Below, piece after piece: positions 59,008-64,000 of a stretch of DNA of 64,000 nucleotides. Source of the DNA: Pedobacter cryoconitis (GTDB lineage Bacteria; Bacteroidota; Bacteroidia; Sphingobacteriales; Sphingobacteriaceae). The position numbers and the translations under genes are program-made. A model generated the notes under the pieces. The model did no database searches, was not told the DNA's origin, and saw only the letters and a list, made by a program, of their open reading frames with translations. The stretch is from positions 3,658,001-3,722,000 of the forward strand of contig NZ_CP014504.1 of NCBI RefSeq assembly GCF_001590605.1, read 5' to 3'. How positions within the stretch are numbered: the stretch's first letter is position 1; each line of letters opens with the position of its first letter.

Positions 59008-59013
59008 TTAATG

Positions 59014-59058
59014 TTATAAAGCCTAATTAACCGAGTATTATAAAGCCTACTTAACCGA
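59014..59058. repeat. Tandem 24-bp duplication over the 3' end of the ASKHA gene
   Basis: Two 21-bp copies (59014-59034 and 59038-59058) differ at one base. The right copy contains the last codons and stop of the ASKHA gene; the left copy is a duplicate of that end, 24 bp apart. Confidence 0.8.
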
Positions 59059-60051
59059 CAACAGGAACCCTATTGTAAAGTTAGCATCCCAGTCAAAAAC
59101 AAAAGTATCACAATGCGTCGCAGACTTGATCGCTTTGTAAATATTTACACCACTTTTAATCTTTACCTTATCTGTATTATACTTCTCAGGATTATTTAAT
59201 ACAGTAAATCTTTCCTCACCATTACGGGTCTGTTTAGCCAGTTCAAACGGAACACCACCAATAATAAAACAAACCTCACGCTTAGTTGCAGGGATCTTCT
59301 CTGCAATCGCTTTAACCTGATCGTAAACAGCAGCATCTTTTAAGTCTTTCTCATAATACTTCGCTCCGGGTGCCTCAGCAGATTTAACAATCCCATCCAT
59401 CCAGGATATCTTAGTGTTACCAGAACCAATATCAACTACAAAAGAGTTATCATAATAAGAGGCAGGCAATACGCATTTTAGCGCAAGCTTACCTTCCTGC
59501 TCTGCAGTAACCAGGTTCACGATATAACCCATTTTCTTCAATTCTGAAGTAATCGCTGCAGTTTTAGGTTCTTTTTGCGCACCTGAGCTAATTACGAAAT
59601 GTATATTTTTAGACTTCACGCCCTTATCAAACATGGCACCTATATAATCTTTTAATCCAGTACGGATATCAGCAGTAGTTGCCATACCTTCATAAACAAA
59701 AGATTTTCCAAAGTCCTTAGAAATAATTTCCCAACGCTTTTCCTTATCAATATTAACTACAAAAGAGTTAAAGCCAGAAGCACCAACCTCAACAACCCCT
59801 TTATATTCACCATTTACTGGTTTCTCCGGAGTATAATTGAAAGAACGCTTCTCCTCAGCAGTTGCAGCAGAAGGCGAACCCGAAGCATCTACAGTACGGC
59901 TGACACCAGTACTATCCTGTACTGCTTTAGTTGCACCACCATCAAATTTACCGGTTTCAGATGCCCAGTAACCTAATCCTATAATTGGAATAGCAATAAT
60001 TATTGCTTTTATCGGCCAGCGTAATCTGCCCCATGTTGATTTTTCTTCCAT
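59047..60051 (-). CDS. Membrane-anchored ASKHA-like (Ppx/GppA-like) protein of unknown function
   Basis: The 334-residue protein has a basic N-terminus (WGRLRWPIK), one membrane helix (about 14-30), a Ser/Ala-rich linker (to about 75), and an actin-like ATPase-fold domain (about 84-334). Phosphate-1-like VVEVGASGFNSFVVNID (Glu88 where Asp is usual), a helix with DYIGAMFDKGVKSKNIHFVISSG, TAEQEGKLA (Ppx-like Glu region), phosphate-2-like FVVDIGSGNTKISW (Asp207) and a late IIGGVPFELA. By the positive-inside rule the domain would face the periplasm. Third gene of an operon with two coiled-coil proteins. Function unknown. Confidence 0.72.
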   Translation of the reverse strand: MEEKSTWGRLRWPIKAIIIAIPIIGLGYWASETGKFDGGATKAVQDSTGVSRTVDASGSPSAATAEEKRSFNYTPEKPVNGEYKGVVEVGASGFNSFVVNIDKEKRWEIISKDFGKSFVYEGMATTADIRTGLKDYIGAMFDKGVKSKNIHFVISSGAQKEPKTAAITSELKKMGYIVNLVTAEQEGKLALKCVLPASYYDNSFVVDIGSGNTKISWMDGIVKSAEAPGAKYYEKDLKDAAVYDQVKAIAEKIPATKREVCFIIGGVPFELAKQTRNGEERFTVLNNPEKYNTDKVKIKSGVNIYKAIKSATHCDTFVFDWDANFTIGFLLSVK

Positions 60052-60119
60052 ATTCTCTGTTTATATTTTATCGTTAATAATTTAATTTAAGACTGCCACC
60101 TTTAAAATCAGCGCTAAGT

Positions 60120-61229
60120 CTAATCCAGCAAAGTAAAACCCTTATCCACCTTTTCTTCTGCTTTCAGTTCATAAGAAGCGTCTGACATCTGGCTAACATT
60201 AAGCATTTTAAGATTACGCTGATCCACCTTTTGAATAAACTCTTCCAACTCACCCTGTGTTGGCGCACCGCCCACAGTGATATTGTTATTCTGATCCAGA
60301 AAATCAAGATTAGAACGGATCGAAGCAATATTCTGGCTGATTGCACCTGTTGCTGCATTCATGGCCTCCTGAAATACCCAGCTATCTTTAATGTTAAATA
60401 CTTCCGCCAAACCATCAGTCGCATTTTTCATTTTCTGAGTCGCTTCCAGTTTTTTAGAAATGATAGAGATACTACTATCAAGCGTACTTACATAAATACG
60501 CGCAGCACTTTCATTGTCTTTCAAAACTTCAAGCACCTTGGCAAACTGGTTTGCATACTGCACATAACTTCTCGCATTCTGTTCTTCAGACTCTCCTTCT
60601 TTTCCTAACAAAAATGCTTTAGTGCGGGTTTCTTTCGCATCCCTGCCATACCCATTTGCTTTCTCCGTATTGTTATTAGCCGCTTCTTGTTTTCCCTTTT
60701 CGTCCAGATTAGCTGCTTCAACCGTAAAACGCTTTGCATAAGTATATTTTTCCTCTGCCGTTTTCTGCGCAGTCTCCCCACTCTGGATCATATCAATACG
60801 CACCCCGTCTACATTGGTAATCTTCTCTTTTACCCTTTTCAAAGTATCTTTAGCATCTTTTGATAACAATTGTAATGTTTCAATCGGATTGTTACGGATG
60901 ATAGCCTTTTCTCCTTTAAAAATCAAAATAGTTCCCAAACGGTGCAGCAAAGCAATAATTTTTGGTGCCAGCAATAACAATACAATCAGTATAATACTAA
61001 AAATTACCAACAGAATGCTTTTTGCCGCATATTCCAGCATTAATGGCAGGAATTTAAAAAAGGCAAAAGCTCCGCCTAAAACAATTACCCAGAAAAAAAT
61101 ATTGGCCATCGTCTTTTTGGCTTCTGGCGTTTGCATCTGGCTAGGCAAATGATCACCAAGTACCTGAAATATTGGTAGCTGGCTTTTCAATTCGGCCGGG
61201 ATGTTGACAAATTGGGACTTATTTTCCAT
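60120..61229 (-). CDS. Membrane-anchored coiled-coil protein of unknown function
   Basis: The 369-residue protein has a hairpin of two membrane helices (about 42-66 and 68-90, MANIFFWVIVLGGAFAFF and ILLVIFSIILIVLLLLAPKII), then about 260 residues of charged helix predicted to be coiled coil (NPIETLQLLSKDAKDTLKRVKEKI, ISIISKKLEATQKMKNATDGL), and a short tail. The long helical hairpins recall PspA/ESCRT-III-like proteins, but no clear homology is claimed. Both ends should be cytoplasmic. Second of the three-gene operon, 8 bp after the first gene and 68 bp before the third. Confidence 0.72.
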   Translation of the reverse strand: MENKSQFVNIPAELKSQLPIFQVLGDHLPSQMQTPEAKKTMANIFFWVIVLGGAFAFFKFLPLMLEYAAKSILLVIFSIILIVLLLLAPKIIALLHRLGTILIFKGEKAIIRNNPIETLQLLSKDAKDTLKRVKEKITNVDGVRIDMIQSGETAQKTAEEKYTYAKRFTVEAANLDEKGKQEAANNNTEKANGYGRDAKETRTKAFLLGKEGESEEQNARSYVQYANQFAKVLEVLKDNESAARIYVSTLDSSISIISKKLEATQKMKNATDGLAEVFNIKDSWVFQEAMNAATGAISQNIASIRSNLDFLDQNNNITVGGAPTQGELEEFIQKVDQRNLKMLNVSQMSDASYELKAEEKVDKGFTLLD

Positions 61230-61237
61230 CTTAATTT

Positions 61238-61948
61238 TTAGTTTATATTGGTTTGGATTATGTTAAGCGCATTTTTTATATCAGTGATCACTTCTGCAAC
61301 CGCAGTATTGCCTACAGCTATTTTTGCATCTATATCTTTCAACTGAGGTTCATATTTACTATTGATTTCTTTAAGTTCTTTTTGTCTGGAGCTCAGTTTT
61401 TCACGCAATTCTTCCATACTTTGTTCCAGCCGCCCGATCTCTGCAGTCAGATTGGCTTTTTCTGCCACCTGGTTCTGTTCAATGTTTTCCTTTTGCTGCT
61501 GCTTCTGACTCGTTTCCTTATCAATTACCTTTTGCAATTCTGCTGCATAATTCTGACCCGTTCTGACCAGTTTATCCTTATCCAGGGTTTTATCCACATA
61601 TTTTAAAGAAGTAAAAGCTGCTTTTATAGAGCCCGCATTCACACTTCCCATCTCAGCAGCTGCATTCCAAACTTCAAAAAAGTCTAATCCCGGTTCATTA
61701 ATTCTTTCTAAGATCTCCAGCACTTTAAGCTTCATCTGCTTGACATCTGTTGGAGGCAAATCAGAAGTATTTTGTGTTAGATTAGTTTGAGGGTTGTTAG
61801 TTACACCTTCACCCTTTTTAGTTTCCGTTACCGATGGCGCAACTGTCTGTTTCGATTCAGGGACAAATGGCTCAGGGCTATCCTCAAAGATTAATTTCTT
61901 TAAGCTTCTTAAAATCCCAAAGGAGTTATTAGCTGGTTCCTCACTCAT
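61238..61948 (-). CDS. Cytosolic coiled-coil protein of unknown function
   Basis: The 236-residue protein lacks signal or membrane segments. Residues about 1-70 are disordered, Pro/Thr/Ser-rich; about 70-130 are a small helical domain (KLKVLEILERINEPGLDFFEVWNAAAEMG); about 135-215 are Gln/Lys/Glu-rich coiled coil (ETSQKQQQKENIEQN, LREKLSSRQKELKEI). First gene of the three-gene operon, presumably a partner of the membrane coiled-coil protein 8 bp downstream. Family not recognised. Confidence 0.7.
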   Translation of the reverse strand: MSEEPANNSFGILRSLKKLIFEDSPEPFVPESKQTVAPSVTETKKGEGVTNNPQTNLTQNTSDLPPTDVKQMKLKVLEILERINEPGLDFFEVWNAAAEMGSVNAGSIKAAFTSLKYVDKTLDKDKLVRTGQNYAAELQKVIDKETSQKQQQKENIEQNQVAEKANLTAEIGRLEQSMEELREKLSSRQKELKEINSKYEPQLKDIDAKIAVGNTAVAEVITDIKNALNIIQTNIN

Positions 61949-62143
61949 AATTAATTTTATCTGTTACGAAAATAACAAAAAACAGAGATAACGTGCTGAT
62001 TTATTTAAACCGGTTTTTTTCCTGAAAATAAAGTAAAATTCAGCCATTATGCGATAAAAAACAAAATATAAACGGAGAAAATCTGGTACATCAGCTGGAC
62101 TGACAACCATCTGGAAGCCACAAACCAGGAAATATAAATTAAA

Positions 62144-62175
62144 AACCACCTTCAACCTGAATGTTGAAGGTGGTT
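62144..62175 (-). terminator. Intrinsic terminator of the 138-residue unknown gene
   Basis: A perfect 13-bp stem (62144-62156 with 62163-62175), 6-nt loop, followed by TTTTT on the minus strand. It lies 23 nt after the stop codon. Confidence 0.85.
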
Positions 62176-62198
62176 AGTAGTTCGCTTCAAAAAACAAC

Positions 62199-62615
62199 TT
62201 ATCTTTCTTTAACGGCGCACTCTTTTACTTGTGCATTGGTTAAAGAAATCCAGCTCTCTTGTTCCGATACATTAGTACCAAGCAAAATTTCCTGATCCTT
62301 TTGCAGCTGTTTTTCAAGCCGCAACAGCAAGTCATCTGGTATTGCTTTGTTCAAAATCCTGACTGGCTCATCTAACGCATCTGTTTTAAGTTCCAGATCA
62401 TAAATTCCTGAAGTCAGTGTTTTACAAATTATCAGGTCCACTACTTTACCATGTGTAATGTTTTTCAAAGCCGTAAACGCATTCACTACCTGTTCTGCAT
62501 GATCAGCCTTAAAGCCAAGCATCAGTATGGTACCTAATTCAGCGCTTTCGGTATCATTTGATACATATATTTTTTCAGCCTCCGCGAGGATTGATTCTAT
62601 AACTAACCTGTCCAT
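62199..62615 (-). CDS. Hypothetical protein, 138 residues
   Basis: The protein starts MDRLVIESILAEAEKIYVSN and has mixed helix-strand predicted structure with no membrane segment, signal or known motif. Strands such as GTILMLGFK and VVDLIICKTL suggest a small alpha/beta fold. It has its own terminator and no close partner. Not recognised. Confidence 0.65.
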   Translation of the reverse strand: MDRLVIESILAEAEKIYVSNDTESAELGTILMLGFKADHAEQVVNAFTALKNITHGKVVDLIICKTLTSGIYDLELKTDALDEPVRILNKAIPDDLLLRLEKQLQKDQEILLGTNVSEQESWISLTNAQVKECAVKER

Positions 62616-62786
62616 AATTTAATTCTTTAGAAATCTATACCATAAAAAGGAATGAAAAGGCTTATTGTTTGGTTAAAGATTAAATATTAAAGCCCGATTC
62701 CTATAATATTCAATACATTGAAATCCACAGACATCCAATATCCGTAAACAAGGGGGTAACTTACCTTCCCTAAAACAAAAAATAAG

Positions 62787-62912
62787 ATGATTACAATATT
62801 ATATATGTTCAATAATATCAAAATAGGATTATCAGAAATTATGATTATCCTGCTGGCCCTGGTTGTTATCTTTTTAGTGATGCGTAACCTTATCGCTCCG
62901 CCTAAATACTAA
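62787..62912 (+). CDS. 41-residue single-span membrane peptide
   Basis: The frame encodes MITILYMFNNIKIG, then one long hydrophobic helix (LSEIMIILLALVVIFLVM) and a short basic end RNLIAPPKY. The layout resembles small membrane peptides or the start of TatA-like proteins, though homology is not claimed. A terminator-like hairpin 18 bp after the stop on the same strand supports a transcript. No ribosome site is seen, but that is normal here. Confidence 0.5.
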   Translation: MITILYMFNNIKIGLSEIMIILLALVVIFLVMRNLIAPPKY

Positions 62913-62929
62913 CCAGCAAATTCTGACCA

Positions 62930-62963
62930 AAAGAAATGCCTTCTTTACAGAAAGCATTTCTTT
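62930..62963 (+). terminator. Intrinsic terminator after the 41-residue peptide gene
   Basis: A 10-bp stem (62930-62939 with 62954-62963) continues inward across one mismatch, with a short T-rich end. It also lies before the end of the convergent OsmC gene. Confidence 0.65.
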
Positions 62964-63006
62964 GAAACCATTTCAACAGCTTCTAAAAATTAGATTAATT
63001 ATTCTT

Positions 63007-63417
63007 TTAAACCAAACTAGCTTCCAGAGAGATAGCCACATTATAAGCCTTACTCACCGGACAGTTTTCTTTTGCACCAGCAGCAATTTTCTGAAACTGC
63101 TCTTCCGTAATATCAGGAATATTGGCTTTCAGTACCAGGTTAGAACTTGTAATCACTCCATTATCTAAAGATACTGTTCCTTTAGTTTCCAGTGATGTCG
63201 GATTGAAACCAGCCTCAGTCAGATCAAGACTTAACTTCATTGTAAAACATCCTGCATGCGCAGCTGCCATTAACTCTTCCGGATTGGTTCCTACACCATC
63301 TTCAAAACGGCTGCTAAATGAATATTGAGTTTGGTTCAGTACAGTACTGTCAGTTGTTAAATGACCTTTACCCTCTTTGATTGTGCCATTCCAAACGGCT
63401 GTTGCATTACGTTTCAT
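63007..63417 (-). CDS. OsmC family peroxiredoxin
   Basis: The 136-residue protein is a classical OsmC: NATAVWNGTIKEGKGHLTTDS at the start, GTNPEELMAAAHAGCFTMKLSLDL (peroxidatic Cys) and AAGAKENCPVSKAYN (resolving Cys). It reduces organic hydroperoxides in the cytosol. It is distinct from the OsmC in the metZ operon. A perfect 15-bp inverted repeat lies about 50 bp upstream. Confidence 0.92.
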   Translation of the reverse strand: MKRNATAVWNGTIKEGKGHLTTDSTVLNQTQYSFSSRFEDGVGTNPEELMAAAHAGCFTMKLSLDLTEAGFNPTSLETKGTVSLDNGVITSSNLVLKANIPDITEEQFQKIAAGAKENCPVSKAYNVAISLEASLV

Positions 63418-63464
63418 CTGTTTAGTTTTAATTGTTTATTTTTTGTTAGATGGAGCCTTTGATG

Positions 63465-63507
63465 AATATTATAATTATTGCATTGCATGCTTAATAATTA
63501 TAATATT
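63465..63507. repeat. 15-bp AT-rich inverted repeat upstream of OsmC
   Basis: Exact arms AATATTATAATTATT (63465-63479) and its complement (63493-63507) surround a 13-nt loop containing a nested GCAT/ATGC palindrome. It lies between the MFS and OsmC genes. It could be an operator or a weak terminator. Confidence 0.65.
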
Positions 63508-63536
63508 ACAAAATTGCCTCCACTATTAAAGACAGT

Positions 63537-64000
63537 TTAATCCATTTTATGTTTCAGTAATTTAAAACCTGACGCACAAACGACTAACAATACGATCAGC
63601 ATTATCCACAACCAGTTGTACCCATATTTTTCCGCCAGATAAAAACCTGCCGAAGGGCCGATCACTTGTGAAACCGACCAGCTTAAAGTATATCCGGCAG
63701 CATACTGTCCGCGGTTAAACTCATTGGTCCTGCTCATTACAAAAGTATTGATAAAAGGAAGTGCGAACATTTCCCCTATCGTAAACAGCAGTACAGATAA
63801 AAGAGCAACCATAACCGGCGTAATTCCTGGTAATAATAGTATGAAATAAGCACCAGCAATAAACAACACACCTTTGACGATATAATGGATTGGAGAACGT
63901 TTATTTTCAATTCTGCTGATCATGACCATCTCAAAAAGCGCAATGATCAAACCATTCATCCCCAATATCAAACCGATTTTCATTTCATTGATATGCCAAA
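63537..64000 (-). CDS. MFS transporter, C-terminal part (truncated by window edge)
   Basis: The frame is open past the right edge, so only the C-terminal half is present (about 153 residues, several helices). It shows the MFS pattern: GMNGLIIALFEMVMISRIENK, FNRGQYAAGYTLSWSVSQVIGPSAGFYLAEKYGYNWLW, with an inter-helix motif (SRIENK) and ending FKLLKHKMD. Such proteins are often drug or sugar exporters; substrate unknown. The visible ATG at 63983 is internal, not the start. Confidence 0.85.
   Translation of the reverse strand, partial: WHINEMKIGLILGMNGLIIALFEMVMISRIENKRSPIHYIVKGVLFIAGAYFILLLPGITPVMVALLSVLLFTIGEMFALPFINTFVMSRTNEFNRGQYAAGYTLSWSVSQVIGPSAGFYLAEKYGYNWLWIMLIVLLVVCASGFKLLKHKMD

Noticed and set aside
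60231..61606. Open frames on the plus strand opposite the coiled-coil genes
   Set aside because: They mirror the Lys/Glu-rich codons of coiled coils; no known motif or promoter.
63537..64000. MFS gene as a broken transporter
   Set aside because: The frame stays open through the right edge, so only the window cuts it.
1..64000. tRNA, rRNA, insertion sequences, CRISPR arrays or prophage
   Set aside because: No cloverleaf, transposase or integrase motif, terminal inverted repeats with target duplication, or regularly spaced repeats were recognised by eye.

Overview
The window is a 64 kb chromosomal segment of a Bacteroidota bacterium, most likely family Sphingobacteriaceae (Pedobacter-like). 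The evidence is the moderately AT-rich DNA, few Shine-Dalgarno sites, many upstream elements matching the Bacteroidota -7 promoter consensus TAnnTTTG, and family-typical genes: DUF4290 next to murA, a long NusB, fused SecDF, GH92 mannosidase, a PUR-domain protein (DUF3276) and DUF5522. Species is inferred; no rRNA or tRNA gene, CRISPR array, prophage or insertion sequence was recognised.

Layout. 1-7.4 kb: 3' end of a Fur-family regulator, slyD, a YyaL-type thioredoxin-domain protein, pirin plus a small acetyltransferase, a GH25 lysozyme, an M20 dipeptidase, and an XRE regulator with a perfect palindromic operator facing a small unknown gene. 7.5-13.6 kb: PcrA/UvrD helicase, DUF4290 protein, MurA with Asp at the catalytic Cys position, and a GT39-type membrane glycosyltransferase. 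13.7-21.4 kb: cystathionine beta-synthase with CBS domains, DprA, RsmG, a GT2 glycosyltransferase, then the tgt-lptG-eamA run, in which Tgt lacks its zinc cysteines. 21.5-28.2 kb: a large secreted protein joining a gluzincin peptidase, a propeller and a probable barrel; LapA; a PqqB-like hydrolase; a WG/SEL1 repeat protein. 28.3-36.2 kb: metZ-OsmC-ispE facing thyA-folA, then secDF and an HMG-CoA-lyase-like gene. 36.2-43.4 kb: GNAT, iron-permease-like protein, class II aldolase, accD, two related outer-membrane barrels and a GH92 mannosidase. 43.5-49.2 kb: GNAT, cysteine desulfurase, glmM-like mutase, and a methyltransferase-PAP2-ZIP overlap operon. 49.2-57.7 kb: a tightly coupled five-gene operon (YbbR-CoaE-metallo-beta-lactamase nuclease-DUF5522-MarR), nusB-DUF1573-yajC, leucine dehydrogenase, an ABC exporter and the PUR protein. 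57.9-64 kb: two paired membrane proteins, a three-gene operon of unknown function (coiled coil / membrane coiled coil / membrane-anchored ASKHA ATPase-like protein), an unknown protein, a 41-aa membrane peptide, OsmC, and the C-terminal half of an MFS transporter.

Most of the segment is core metabolism: cell wall (murA, glmM, GH25, lptG), folate and thymidylate (thyA, folA), isoprenoids (ispE), fatty acids (accD), glycolysis (fba), sulfur amino acids (MetZ and cystathionine beta-synthase), tRNA/rRNA modification (tgt, rsmG) and secretion (secDF, yajC). The best candidate for an undescribed system is the 59.0-61.9 kb operon. Its ASKHA-like domain is predicted to lie outside the inner membrane, where ATP is not expected. 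Other notable points are the XRE operator palindrome, the zinc-less Tgt, the MurA Cys-to-Asp change, and several long perfect hairpins next to or inside genes.
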